Shown here piece after piece: positions 22,301 through 34,400 of a stretch of DNA of 64,000 bases (the first letter of the stretch is position 1; every line of letters begins with the position of its first letter). The position numbers and the translations under genes are program-made. The notes beneath the pieces were generated by a model, which saw only the letters and a list, made by a program, of their open reading frames with translations, had not been told where the DNA came from and searched no databases. Source of the DNA: Paramarasmius palmivorus. Taxonomy: Eukaryota > Basidiomycota > Agaricomycetes > Agaricales > Marasmiaceae. Where the stretch lies: the NCBI GenBank assembly GCA_037176845.1, contig JAYKXP010000184.1, forward strand, positions 1 to 64,000. The letters run 5' to 3'.

Positions 22301-23673
22301 CACTTCGCCTCGAGCCATGCGAAATAATTCCCTCCATAGCATACCCTCTACTTTCCTCAGTACTGCAGGACGATCATTACCATAATGATACCAAGCCTAA
22401 CGAGAGGCTGAGTGATCATGCACACAACGCTGATGAAGCTGAACACCTACCCTTAGCATATGGAGTCTTGTCAAATTTGTAGACATCGGGGTAATATCAC
22501 ACAGTAAAATCAATGGTGACACGGCCAACGCCAAGAAAAGAGGCTGACGAAGACGAGTGATAGGGGGGAGATTACTTGCGATCTGACAAGGCACACCTTC
22601 TGTATTAGCAGCACTATTATTAAAGTTAGCAAAGGTAGGACATTACATGGACCGACACACCTTTTCAGCTCATTCACCAGAGTTTTCCATAGATGAGGGA
22701 AATCAAAATGCCCCTGATACCGAAACAGAATAAGACACGTAGCAGACATAACGGTAAACACACCGACCTGCAACATGTAATTTATGAAGAAAGCCGTCGA
22801 TTCCATGTTGTGAAGCGCCTTAACGAGCATAAGATTCGTGTCCCTTTGAGAGATAGAGTCTAATTGCCGAAATGCTGTAATCAACAGTTGGCGTTTAGAA
22901 GATCCCGCCATCTCGTCTGGATGGAGCGTAGGGTCAGCCACTGGCCCGGATGACAACATATGAGTATGGATGTCGCTGAGCACCCTGGGCCAGCCTTGGT
23001 TTTCACAGAGTGAAGCTATGCCCCTCTCCAGATAACGATTCAAAAGGCGTTACACAAAGCCATAGGACGACTCACCAGCTTCCCCGTCTGCCCTTCAAAC
23101 ACCGTCCTCGGAATCGACGGCCTCTCGAAGGCCAGATCCAGCGGATCCTCGCATCCACGAGTTTCGAGGCCGTTTACTATAGACGCAACGTCTAGGAAGC
23201 GAAGACCGAATAGGATGGAGACAAGGGAACCGGCAGACTTCTGATTTGGAGTAAGGGTTGCTTGATTCATAATAATATCTCTGCAAGGGGCTCTGTTGTG
23301 AGTTTCCCGAAACTGAGTTAACAATGAAGTAGCCATAGCCTGTTCAACACCGTCAGCGAAAGATTAAAGCAGAGCCAAAAAAAACTGAACACACGTGTAA
23401 ATCTCTCGGAAGCATGGAAAGCCGGTCTCTCCCGCTCGTAACAATATCCGTAAACCAAGGCATTTGCATCAGCAAAGGCACTCTGAACGGATCCACAAGC
23501 TCTTCCCCAGCACCCAATGGAATATGACACTCTCTTTCGACATCAGTGCTGCCGGATAGCGCTCCAATTTCGGTCTCGACCAACCCAACTCGACCAGGCC
23601 CGACAAAACGCTCGCCAGCAGCAGGAGAAGAACTGTTGGAGGAGTTTCTAGACAGACTAAGTGGTTCTCGCAT
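19328..23673 (-). CDS. Large protein with JmjC-like C-terminal domain (copy 1, metal ligands lost)
   Basis: Ten exons were joined with no stop: 23,673-23,395; 23,339-23,076; 23,025-22,768; 22,713-22,661; 22,613-22,451; 22,396-22,213; 22,157-21,999; 21,942-21,281; 21,144-20,297; 20,240-19,328. They total 3,783 nt, or 1,260 residues. The N-terminal 450 residues are helical, with landmarks RDRLSMLPRDL, LRFLDVAS, LRQPLFLALAVSPLILLCD and MLWRELFRMARG, all shared with copy 2; I do not recognise that part. The C-terminal part has JmjC spacing: SNWHFVAP...NGFNTE...GEKI...TVEPSICHGSHFY. The Fe(II) ligands appear lost: the HxD of copy 2 is DVS here and the distal histidine (TPHIV) is PYYLL. A KRRR signal near the C-terminus fits a nuclear protein. 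It is probably a non-catalytic JmjC fold. It lies just upstream of RepHel 1 on the same strand. Confidence 0.72.
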
Positions 23674-23773
23674 GAGAGTCGGAGAGAAGATGAACGACAC
23701 CACAAAGACCACGCTCGCTAGATTACATAACCTAAGCACGAAAGTACCTACACTAGACAGCACGTAAAGGGCC

Positions 23774-24840
23774 CTATATGACATCCCTGCCAACGTCTTG
23801 CCTCGCATCGACTTGTAAGTTCCCGACAAGCTTGCAAAGTAAATCTTGGACGAAGGAAGGTAACCGATCCAACTGGAAAACGGTCGGCGACGAAAGTTGA
23901 CTTATGGCGCCGTCGAAAGACACGTTCGACCCATTCCATCCGATAGGCTCATAACGAACGTATCGGTCCGTACGCCGATCAGCTCCTCCATCCAACACTA
24001 TCTCGTCGCCGTGGAACTGTAATGTAAACTGAAAAGCTGTAAGCTAGCATTAGCTTACTATAACCCGGGCCACGGGCCACGTCTCTCGTATACAAGACTT
24101 ACCAGAAACCGATGCAGCAGCAAAAGACCCAACTTCTAACGAGCAAAGCGCAATATACTCCACCGTCCCGCCCACATGTTCCTTCCTGGCTTCCACGTTG
24201 GCAATCTTGATTCCTGACATAGCTGAAAGCATAGACAGAACCACCTGCGTGTATTTATCTAGCTGGCTTTCCCAATCTACGAGGAAGAAGACGGAACAGA
24301 CATCAATCCGCATTGTCATCACTAGCAAAAATAAATGGACACCCACCTCGCCCATTAACAAAATTCGGACAGAAACCATGCTTTCCTGCTTCTATGGTGT
24401 GAATGAGACGCTCGAATTCAACTCTCCTAACAACACTAAGCTCATTAACGGAACTGTGAATCCAGCGTAAAAGCGTACCCGCTCCCAATGACGGCAGGCC
24501 GACAGACAGAAGCTGCATTCATCGAAGACAATAAAGATCTCAAACTGCGGATAGTTTCGTCTCTCACTGCGTACATTAAGCAGCTTAACTGAACATATGG
24601 TTAAGCAGGATACTCACCTTCGAGTTGCTTTTCATAAAACAATCGCAGGTCAGAGGCCTCTTTGGATGCAGACGGCTCGCCCTCCAGCTTTCTACCAAAA
24701 TGCCTGGCCAGCAAGTCAAGAGCGTTTTGAACCTATCCATCGAGCAGAAAGCTTGAACCCTGAAAAAGCGAGACTCGAGAGAGAGCGCGTACTGATTGAT
24801 CTTTCTCGGAAGAGGAACCTGAGGCTGGATCTTGGTCCAT
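23774..24840 (-). CDS. Csm1/Pcs1 (monopolin)-like coiled-coil protein, copy 1
   Basis: Six exons join in frame: 24,840-24,793; 24,732-24,618; 24,566-24,479; 24,435-24,347; 24,276-24,103; 24,036-23,774. They give 777 nt, or 258 residues, from MDQDPASGSSSEK. The N-terminal third is helical and heptad-like (LRLFYEKQLEVRDETIRSLR). The C-terminal globular part runs DWESQLDKY...SGIKIANVEA...VEYIALC...FTLQF...VRYEPIG...LPSFVQDLL. This strand/helix order matches the Csm1/Pcs1 C-terminal domain, which in yeasts sits in the monopolin complex at kinetochores and rDNA. Pairwise similarity to the gene at 56,214-57,371 is clear along the whole length. It ends without the acidic tail seen in that copy. About 100 bp separates it from the next gene on the same strand. 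The family assignment is by eye. Confidence 0.62.
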
Positions 24841-25269
24841 GTCAAACCGGAGTAAAGACATGTGAACGTGGCCAACTGTAGTCAAGATACGTTGACGTCA
24901 TATTAGCCACCGCATGGCAGCCAGCTTATCAAAGCACCAATTTGTGCGGACACTTTGAAAAGGCTGACGATTTAACTCAGCTCTGAACTATTCCCGTTAC
25001 ATCTACAAAGGATATTAGACAAGCGGAACAGTACAGCTCGCTGCTGGAGAATGGAAGATGAATCTCTGGATCGGGGTGCCCTCATTCAGGAAGGCGAACG
25101 TTACTAATAGCCTATAAAGAACCGGCGAATCGACAGGAAAGAAGCCAACCACAACTCCCCTGCTACTGTTACAACTGCCTCGCACTCTTCGTACTCAGCC
25201 TCTAATATGGATCGCATCAGCAACGCGTAAGCAGCCCATCTTCGAAGACACTCCCATTCGTCATCGCTA
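24841..25269. other. Divergent intergenic region
   Basis: About 430 bp between the starts of the Csm1-like gene (minus) and the F-box-like gene (plus). It probably holds both promoters. I see a TGACGTCA-like octamer near 24,893-24,900 but no repeat matching the hairpins of block 2. It is also the expected place for the 5' end of Helitron block 1, which I could not define. Confidence 0.4.
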
Positions 25270-27160
25270 ATGTACATCAACCACAGCCCATACACCACCC
25301 AGGAACCCTTGTTTCATAATCTACCAACCAGGGACCTCCTTCGAATGCGCGAAGTGTCTGTATCTACTAATGAACAAATCAATCAGTACTACAGGACAGC
25401 TATAGGACCACAGAAGATATACGGAGAGTTTTTCTCCTCTTTACAGGACATCACATCCTTTCGCGAACAGATGGCTAAGAACAAGGCTATCGTCATCGGA
25501 GACGCCTTGATCCACGTCCTCGCCCGCGACGACGCCTCTCCCGACACTCTAGAAGTGTGCCTGCCAGCAAGCCAGGTCATGTCCATGGGCGAACGGATTG
25601 TCAAGCTCGGAGCTACTTTTACGCCCCTTCCAGCCATGAAGTATAACGGAAAAGTCGTCTCTACGCCGCAGCTTCCAGAGTTCCGTGAAGCAGTATTTGC
25701 AGAGTACAGAAAGATATTTCCGAACATCAGCGACTTGGCGGAACGCTACGACGTCAACTGCATCGCCGGGCTGTTCGTGTTCAAAACGGAGAAGACGAAG
25801 AAGGAGATACATCTCATTGCAACCTCTTCAGCCCCGATTGAAGTGCCTCTCGGAGCCTATTCTAGTAAGTTCACTTCAACACGTGTTATCTAGACTCGTA
25901 CTAATGCTGTAAAAGCCCTAGCTATGAACATAGCTACGGCTTATCAAGTTATCTCTCTGTACCCAGCAACCTCCTTCATCGACAAGAGAGCGCTATACCT
26001 CATGGACGATACTCCTACCATCCAGAGTCTCAAACGTGGGTTCGAACAGGGAGGCTGGACTTCGGCAGGAGCGCTCTCTGGAGAAGAAGTGTTGCATCCA
26101 GAGCACAAATTATCCATCAAAACGAGATGGTTCGGCGACAGTCATTGTTGGATTATTGACCATCCTGAACTGCAACTCGATTTCAACGACGGCGATCCTT
26201 ACCTGTGGCTACAGACCTGTTCGTGGTACCTGTGCTGTCCTTCAGCCGACACCGTGCGACTGGTCAGGAACAGGATGGAGAACGAGAACTTTAAGAATGC
26301 TCATGTTGTAACGTGGGAGACGGAAAAGGCTGTCTGGTCACACCCTTGCTTCTGGTTCTTAGAAGGCGAACTTTTGTTTCGACAAATAGCCGAAGCTGCG
26401 AGGAATGCACAGAAGGAGGAAGAGGTCACCGCAACCGATAGCTCCGAGATCTTAGACGTCGGTCGACCCCGAAGAGGCAGTACATCGTCCATTGAGTACG
26501 TACCGAAGTTTTCAACATACCTGATATTAACACAAGACAACCTGTAGGACGGAACGAAGCTCTGAGGTGGAGAGTGCGCTGTCGGATCTAGCCGAATGGA
26601 AGTATGTTCGAGAGCGAGCAAACTGCACCCACAGGTGAGCATACTGTACTCAGAGATAGCTTACACTAAGCAACAACTAGGAGCGTCAAGTCTGTAGACG
26701 ACCTAGAACTGGCAGTGGTCGAGTTTATGAAAGGTCTCTACAAGAAAGTCAACGAGAACCACCAGAAGAACCACAACTTGAAGATGATTCGGAGCGACAT
26801 TATCAGAATCCGGAAGCTATACAGCAGTTTATCTAGCGCTATTCAACAGCCCACTGGTTATGCCGTTTGCATCGTCCTCCAGTGTATCGAAGACGTACGG
26901 AACACAGGACTCTGTGACACAGTTCAGGTACTACTCAACAGCTTTATGAAGACTTTTACTCACATGCCCTTCAGTTCCAGCTCGAATTTTCGTTGTCGCC
27001 TCCCAATACGAAACTACACATGACCTGCAGCATCATAATCCCAGCGGACAAGGTCACCGCCGTTCAGTCCGAGTTGGCCGATATAACTACCTGGGATCAA
27101 GAGGAATTCAAACGAGCCGGAGTCTCCGTTAGGCTGGCTACTCTACCGGACCGGGATTAA
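25270..27160 (+). CDS. F-box-like protein of a mushroom-expanded family
   Basis: Five exons (25,270-25,864; 25,922-26,495; 26,548-26,634; 26,681-26,927; 26,975-27,160) join in frame to 1,689 nt, or 562 residues. Introns are 57, 52, 46 and 47 nt. The start at 25,270 is an ATG. Residues about 15-45 read HNLPTRDLLRMREVSVSTNE, a good F-box pattern. A second block, AIVIGDALIHVL, and a third, MNIATAYQVISLYPATSF, recur in the gene at 6,123-7,810. The C-terminal 130 residues are helical, then strand-rich. No enzyme motif was recognised. It starts about 430 bp from the divergent Csm1-like gene, so it may share a promoter region with Helitron block 1, or be cargo of it. Confidence 0.68.
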
Positions 27161-27847
27161 GTTAGTGAGGTCCGGAGTTGAGGTATCGGCGGACACGGAG
27201 CTGTAGCCAGTGACTGAATGCTCAACCAGTAGTTCCCGCATGTCGTTCGAATTGTGCGCATTTGAATGCGAAATGTACGTTATATATGCACCAGTAATAA
27301 ACGAGGTCCAGCCATCACGCGAGTCAAGCAGGGAAACTCCGAAAGTGCCAACCTGCATCACCTCAACATCTAACTATATACATTCAAGCCCGAAACATAT
27401 CATGATAGAGCTAAACACCCGACCTACAGGAGAGCCTTTTTCTCTTCAACAGCAGTCACATGAGGCGAGAACCTCTGGGGCGCGAACGAAAAACAGGTGG
27501 ACTTTATCAAGAGAAACGCGAAGCTGGTGCGACGTTGCTATATCAATAGGCGGCCATTCCATCAGCATACAGGCCAAAGAAATTCTGACATTCACACACA
27601 TAAAGGACCGTTACAAGCGTATTTCGCCAAGGCAAAGGCACGAAGGCCCTAGGCCAAATGCATATCTCACAAACCCACTGCTATCCCAACCACTAGGATG
27701 AGATCAAAATTTCGAAAAAAAAATAAAATAAAATAAAAAAAAAAGAAATATATATATTATTGGATACGTAATCGAGGCTATTGACCACGAGATAAAACAG
27801 GAGCGCCAATCACATCGTCAACCAAGCCAGCAACAATCGAGCAAGAT
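27161..27847. other. Intergenic with A/T-rich low-complexity tract
   Basis: Between the convergent ends of the F-box-like gene (stop 27,158-27,160) and the minus-strand gene ending at 27,848. It contains a run of A with interspersed T at about 27,711-27,760 (AAAATAAAATAAAATAAAAA followed by ATATATAT). No gene is supported; the open frames on both strands lack splice partners. The tract could be a transcription end region for both flanking genes. Confidence 0.5.
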
Positions 27848-30660
27848 CTATAGCTTCACCTTTCCGAGCACGATGGCGAACAAGGCGTTGAAGTGGACGG
27901 TATAATGAGCAGCGTTCCCAATCCGAAACCCAGACAAAGTAAACACTATCGTCACCAACGACTGATTCTCAACTTCTGCCAGGGGGTACGCCGGCAACTC
28001 CGTATAAGAATCCCAGTCACCGGGTCCGAATCGAAATCCTTTGACGCCAGGCTTTGTGCGACCATCGTAAACGGGAACTACAAATCCAAAGATCAGCCAA
28101 AACAAGTACTATTGGAGACCATTTCTACTAACCGCCTTCATCAAATGTCCTGTAAGGAGGCGCACCTTTGTGCAGTATATTGACGGTCGCGACATCTCCA
28201 GCTTCTTCTTCGTTGGACACTGAACTGGCAGCCACAGCACTAGAAGAACTCTGCAGGCCAGAGGGCGTGTACGGGGTCGACCCAAGAGGATCTTGCTCGC
28301 GGTCAGCGCCTGCAAATATCATCAGGTCGACGAAACGAAAGCAAGTAAACATCGAACACACTACGAGCAGTCCATCCTTGGCGCTTCGTTTGAAAAATCA
28401 AGGCATTGTTCCTTCCGGGGGCATGCATTTCGTCGTCGTTGAGGAAGGTACCGATGTTGCACTGCAAGATAAGCCAATCGTTTTCCAAAGGCCTGACGTG
28501 GAGCTGTTTCACAAACGACTGCCCAACCTCTCGACCAACAGAGAGGTGGCTAGAGGTAGACACTCCTGTGAGCACGAATGCAGCGCTCCTCGAGCCCTCT
28601 ACTCGCGGCAACCGTACACATTCCCAGTTTCGAGAAAAGCCCATCAAGGGAAGGCGAACTGGACTCTTGAAATCTTTATACTGAACAAACCCAATGGACC
28701 TAGCGAGCTTGCTAAGGAACAGTAAAACGAACCATCAGCCAGTCATACAAATCAGAAGCTACACCTGCCCTACCTCATAACCCGAGGATCCACGGCATCC
28801 AGCAAGCGAGCATAGGAGACAGGAGTGAAATCACCGAAAATGCCTTCGGTGTTCAAATAACCGATAAATTTGGCCCTTTTCAAACTAGAACAGCAACACG
28901 TTTTATTCGAAAGGAAAGAAAAAGAAAGCCCATTATCACTCGAACCTTCAGTACGAGAACACGAATACGCACCCGTTGATCCAAGGCAAGCTCTTGTACA
29001 GCTCAAGCAGAGTAGGGTGAATACACTCGGTATCCAATAAAAACGATCCAGTAGGTTGAACATCCTCCTCGAGGTCGGTCTCGTCATCATCTTCAGGGAG
29101 AGAAAGTGCACTCGAGAAGACGGCCGGAGCACTTCGAGCGACGTCAGCAGAAGAAACTCTCTACAGATATAGGACCCACAGCGCATTAGCGGAAGCACTA
29201 CTACGAATAATCAATAAAGGACAAGGCAACACAAACAATAACTGACCTTCCACTCGCAGTCAGAGCATGAGCCGACACTGCGGACTTCTTACTACAGAAA
29301 CAAACAACGGAAAAAAATGTAAGCAGGCTACAGCCGCAAAGAACACTGGAAAAGGAAAACAAGACCTAACGGACGTCCCAACAACCAAACGTCTTCCAGT
29401 AGGCCTCTCCTCTACATCATTGGCCGCGGATCCGTCGACATCCATATCCTCGCTAAAAGAATGACGTGGATGAGAGCCTAATACAACCACAAGAAAGATA
29501 CAATAACACTCACATATCCCAAACCGGAGAACTGATTCGAACTTCTCCTTTGCGCCTTCCAGGTCCAGGTCCAGATTTTTCCCCAGATACCGTCTTGCTG
29601 AGATACCCAATGGCAAGATATTCAGGCGAGCAGTACGGGCAACAACAAACGAAAGCCTACCCTGCTCGGCCGCACCGACAATAAATGCACGAAGAAAATA
29701 CAGCTCCATCAGCAACCACCAACAAAGGAGCAAAGGAACGAAAAACTGACCCGAAGAAGCAGTTGAAAAAGGAACCTTCGTCCTCGATGCGAACACCGAA
29801 GTCGGCGAAGGCAAAGTGTCCTCACTATCGCTATCAGCTCTAGACCAACGTCATATCAGCTCGCTCACTCAGCGAATACGAAAACACACCTATCGGGTAC
29901 GCGTTCAACACCCTTACCTTTCCCTTTTCCTTTTCCTACTATATTCGGAATCCTTGATAAACTAATAAGCGAGCGCATCCTGCAAGAAACAGGATCCTTA
30001 CGGGCTAGGCGCACGAGAAACGGTAGGGGAATGCATTGACGTGTCGCTATCGGGCACAACCTCCACATCGCTAATCTTAACCTCTTTACCAGACTTGCTT
30101 CGAGCAAGACTCTTCTTCTGGCGCACACGAGCTGCTGGTGCATAAGCATCATCGGAAACGCCGCTAAGTTTAAAACCAATGAGTAAGAAACAAGCTCGAC
30201 CTCAAAGAAAGCCTCACATATCCAGAAGAGACTGATCATCGTCTCCATCTGCCAGAGCGTCGAGTCTGGTGGTCGACCAGGAATCAAAGCAAAGAATCAA
30301 GAAAAAGAACCAGCCATCAGCAACAGATCCAACGAAAAAAGAAACCCTAACCTAGCCAGCAACACAGAACCGACCCCACCTTTGCTTTTGGACTTGGATC
30401 CGGCTGCGCGACTAATAAAAAGGGTCAAACGGAATAGGAGCGGGGTACAGAAATACTCACCGCTTAACACCACTTCGCCCGTCAGCAATATCTCTAGAAC
30501 TATCCCTGAAGAAAGCATATGACACTAGTAAACTAAACACAGACCACCACTCACTGAACAGCCTTTCGTGGAGACAGAGTCAAGTCCTTAACTCTAATCT
30601 TAGACGGCGATAAACTACCATAGGAATTATTGTCAGATGGAATCGACTGAGACGAGCGCA
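27848..30660 (-). CDS. Lineage-specific multi-exon protein, copy 1 (function unknown)
   Basis: Several exons are clear, the 5' ones less so; the upper limit is approximate. The last exon (about 28,072-27,848) encodes VPVYDGRTKPGVKGFRFGPG...ALFAIVLGKVKL and stop. Upstream exons encode QLHVRPLENDWLILQCNIGT and ALIFQTKRQG (about 28,400-28,640) and LLDTECIHPTLLELYKSLPW joined to KRAKFIGYLN (about 28,800-29,100). The 5' part is rich in Ser, Pro and basic residues in many small exons, as usual for disordered fungal nuclear proteins. The same blocks in the same order occur in the gene at 61,293-63,870. I do not recognise a fold. The Copia insertion at 31,125 lies just upstream of its 5' end. Confidence 0.5.
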
Positions 30661-31124
30661 AACATCACCTATCTTCATCCGAGCCACGACGGCGTTTCTC
30701 GGGAGTAGAAGGGACCCTACGAATCACCAGCTCAATCCTGTGCCTCCCGATTCGGTAATTCTAAGCCACTCACACTGCAGACGGCTCCGAAGTTGTCCCA
30801 ACAGTCAGGGCAGAAGAAACCACACCCTTCTGCACAGCTTGACCGGAGCCCTTCCTAAAGCAAAGCAAACAAACAGAATTACGGTCACACAGCAACACAC
30901 GGTAAAAAGAAAAACGGAGCTCACCTGGACACATCCTCCAAGTCGCTTCCAACAGAAGAAAGAGACGAAAGCGAAGACGTCCTTTTTCTGAGCGGAATTA
31001 ACCTCCCAACAATGAATCAAGCATGCAATATCACCTGGGCCCAGAGCGCCGAGCCAGCACCCGCACTTCGCTACAAAGATTTAAGCACAGCTTCAAAACA
31101 AATAGAACACCGCGCACTCTTCAG
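30661..31124. other. Upstream region of the 27.8-kb gene
   Basis: It may contain further small 5' exons of the minus-strand gene (Ser/Pro-rich short frames alternate with GT...AG gaps), but I cannot place the start codon. The right edge, ttcag at 31,120-31,124, is the target-site duplication of the Copia insertion. Confidence 0.35.
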
Positions 31125-31431
31125 TGTCAGAGTTTTAGATTGAACTCTGTTAGCAGCGATAGCGCAGGTAAGCGCGAATAAACGATAGCTGATGACCAGA
31201 GGGGTTGAGATAACACAAGATGATTATTGTAGGGTTTTCTGTCTAGGTTTTATACATGAGTGAGGGATAAAAGATAAACCTAATAGTACAAGTATAGACG
31301 CGATAGAAATAACTGTGGCTTTGTGTGGCTTTCTGTAAGTAAGTGGGTTAGACAAAATGATACGAGCGGGTCAAGAGATATTCTAAGATGTGGTATGCAT
31401 ATGTAAATATAAACGTTCTATATTTCCAACA
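31125..31431 (-). repeat. 3' LTR of the Copia element
   Basis: 307 bp. Read on the element strand it begins TGTTGGAAATATAGAACG and ends CTCTGACA. I see no difference from the other LTR over its full length. It is directly preceded (element strand) by the purine-rich GAGGGGGAG at 31,432-31,440. Confidence 0.95.
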
Positions 31432-31440
31432 CTCCCCCTC
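31432..31440 (-). promoter_or_regulatory. Polypurine tract (plus-strand primer site)
   Basis: Element-strand sequence GAGGGGGAG immediately before the TGTT start of the 3' LTR. Position and composition are as expected for the RNase H-resistant primer of plus-strand DNA synthesis in LTR elements. Confidence 0.8.
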
Positions 31441-31475
31441 AAACCTTGGATTATGGAATGATCTGAGGTTTGACT

Positions 31476-34400
31476 CTAATCCAGATTGTCGAAGTATTCT
31501 CCGCGGAGGTTGCGATGTTTGACTCGGCGGAGTCTGGACTCGTTGCGATTCTTCTTGATGTTCCTGTAGTTGCGAGTGTTGTCGTTGTTGGTGTGATTGG
31601 ATACCCGCGGTTTCTTTACTGTCCTGGTGCCTGATGATTGTCCTGCGATAATGTCCTTCTTTCCAGTTCGAATAGCCTCCTGGAATCTGACTCTTCTATG
31701 TCCACTTCTAGCCGATGTATCTCCGTTGTCGATCTGCATCTCATCAATCTTCGTAATGATCTCGTTGATTTTCCGATTGATTGTGCCTAAACCTTTTCCA
31801 TCTAGATCCATCTCGTCGATTCCTTGGGTGACGTTGTTGATATCAGCTTCGAATTTGGATTTTTGCTCCCCCTCGACGAGTGGGATCTGATCCGGTTCTG
31901 GTGTGGTAGGAAGTGATATGAGTGCTGGCATTTCGGGTGAATCAGCTTCGACTAGGCTTGGGAAAGGATCTCCTGGCTTGTGTTCTATGGCCTCCACTGC
32001 ATAGATACCATCCTTCTTCGGTATATCCAAAATGCATTCCCAACCTTTGTGAATCCTGATGTTGTCGCCACTGAAAATGACTTCGTAACCATCCTCGGTA
32101 AGTTTACTGATAGATATCAACGTGTGTCTGAACTTGGGAACGAGTAGACAGTCGGCGAGTACGATGGTGTGCCATTGGAAATTGTTGGTGGTGTACACAG
32201 TACAGTTGCCTTTCTCGACGGCAAATGTGGTTCCTTCAGGTGTTCCAATGGGTCGGTGAGTGATGGCCTGGCGTTCGGTGATACCGTTTCGGTAGGGAGT
32301 CATGTGTGAGGATGCGGCGCTGTCGAATACGAATTTTACGACTCCTTCCTCCTCCTCGAACTTCTCTGTAGCCATCTGTGCACTATCCCTCTCTTCCTTT
32401 GCCTGTGCCCAAATATCATTGTAGGCGGCGGCCACGTCTACGTGTTCCTTCTTGCCTGGCTCTTCGATCAACCATCTGCTAACAACTTTCTCCCCCATAA
32501 AGGTACGATTGGCGCTGTTGTAACACAATCGGCATACCCTATGATCAATGGTGACGTGCTCGAATCCTTCGTCTAAGAAGTCGCTGACGGTCTGGACTAC
32601 TCCAATGACGGTGCGGTCACCTGTCTTGGGTGTGTGGCAAGTACCGGCTTCGCAGTTGGGGTCATAGGTCTGATACCCGACAAAATAGTCATTAACAAGT
32701 TCGCCTTTGAGGGTTCGGTTGACGACAGGGGGACATGGCCAGCTTTCGCTTTCGTAGTAGCCTTTCCAGCTGTTCTCGTTGTTGTACATGTCGGTGGTAA
32801 GAGATGAGGATGAGTTTAGAGATGAGGTTGCTTTGACAGCGGTAGATGGGATGAGTACTGGTGATGCTGGTTCTCGATATTCCTCTTTGTTTTTATAGGA
32901 GTTTTGCTGGCAGTCTTGGAACTGTTCTGCTTCGTCTTGTTGAGAATCCACTCGATCTTCTCTGCATATGATCGCTTTGCTATCAATCGGGGTCTGTAAA
33001 TCGACCATTGTGGCCATCGTGGTGTGCATTTCCACGGCCATGTATGCTGTTTCCTCGGATTTCTCTTCAGTTTCCTTGGTGTTTCCGAATTCTTCATCGT
33101 AAAACCATTCTTTTGGTGGATTAAACTGTTCCACTGCTCGGATTTCCCTGGCTAACCATGTGCCTTCTTCCCATATTTCTTCTTCCATGGCTTTAACAGC
33201 ACTTTCCTTGGTACTGCTGGCCTTCTCTTTTCCTTTTCGCCATGATTGGCTATCTTTAGCTTGCTTGGACTTCTCTTTATCCTCGGATTCATCATCCGAT
33301 TTCCTGGATTTCGGCTTTGTAGCACATTTTGCGGCGATATGCCCTTTTCCTTGACATCTGAAACATGTGATCTCCTTGCGATCTCTATCTCCGCCCTGTC
33401 GATCATTAAATTTCCGGCCTCTTCCTCGGCTATTAAATCCTCGGCCTCTATTATTGGAATGATCTCGGGAATAGTTGGCTTCCTCCTTCTTGACTTTTCC
33501 TCGGCGCATTGCCTGTCCATTTGCTTCAGCTCGAATGGCAGCAATCAGCTTGTCAACAGTTAAATCTTTGTTCGATTCACTGTATACGGTCATGACAGCT
33601 GTGATTGTTGAATTCAATGATTGGGGAACTGATGCAATTAATGCATTCTTGAACTGATCATCCGAAATAGTAATGTTTCGTGATGTGAGTTCGTTTCGGA
33701 TATTGAGGAGTTCGTCAATATGTTCATTGACTTTGCCAACGTCGTTGCAAGATAGATTGTATAGCTTGCGTTCCAGGTGTGCTTCTGTCAAAGGATTCTT
33801 TGTGTCGTAATCCTTCTTTGTGTCGTAATCCTTCTTTAATCCTGTCCATAATGCTTGTGATGTCTTCGCATTTCGATATCTTCGAAGTATGGTGTCCGGC
33901 AATTTTCCAACAATTGCGTTCATAAGATCGGCATCTGCGTCTCCTTCTTCTGCAGTAGTCAGGTACTTCCCATACCCTATCGACTTTGCTGCAAGTTCTA
34001 CACGCATTGCCCACATGCCCCAATTTGAGCCATCGTCCTTTAACTTGGTACAGTCGTTAAATGCTTTGACTGCTTTAGACGCCATATTGTCTTCTTCTTC
34101 GTCTGAATCAAATGATTCTTCCTTTGGTGGTCTCTTGGGAGATGGTGTTCTCGGTTTGGGTTTGGGACCTATGCTGGGCGATTCTGGTGTATCGTCCTTC
34201 TCTTCGTCGGCAGGTGTTCCTTTGTCTTCGTCAGATACAGGTTTATCAGTATCAGCTGCTGATTCCTGTTCTGAGTCTTCTTTATCCTGCTCTTGTTCCC
34301 TTTCTAGGTCCTGTTCTTCTTTATCGGATTCTTCAGCAAATCCTGATCCTTTTCCGAACTCTTCAGCAAGTTCGATTTCTTCTTCAACAGTTTCTTCCTG

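Larger units (their letters stand above)
11087..24840 (-). mobile_element. Helitron block 1: RepHel, JmjC-like and Csm1-like genes
   Basis: Limits given are those of the genes, because element ends were not found. All three genes run on the minus strand in the order Csm1-like (24,840-23,774), JmjC-like (23,673-19,328), RepHel (18,856-11,087), with gaps of about 100 and 470 bp. The same three families lie together at 43.4-57.4 kb, which is the reason for treating them as one unit. Unlike block 2, no paired hairpins are visible at either side, so this copy may have lost its ends or may be bounded further out. That the accessory genes travel with the Helitron is inference. Confidence 0.5.

Noticed and set aside
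24040..24057. Stem-loop TAAGCTA...TAGCTTA as an element end
   Set aside because: It lies inside an intron of the Csm1-like gene next to the splice acceptor and has no partner elsewhere in block 1.
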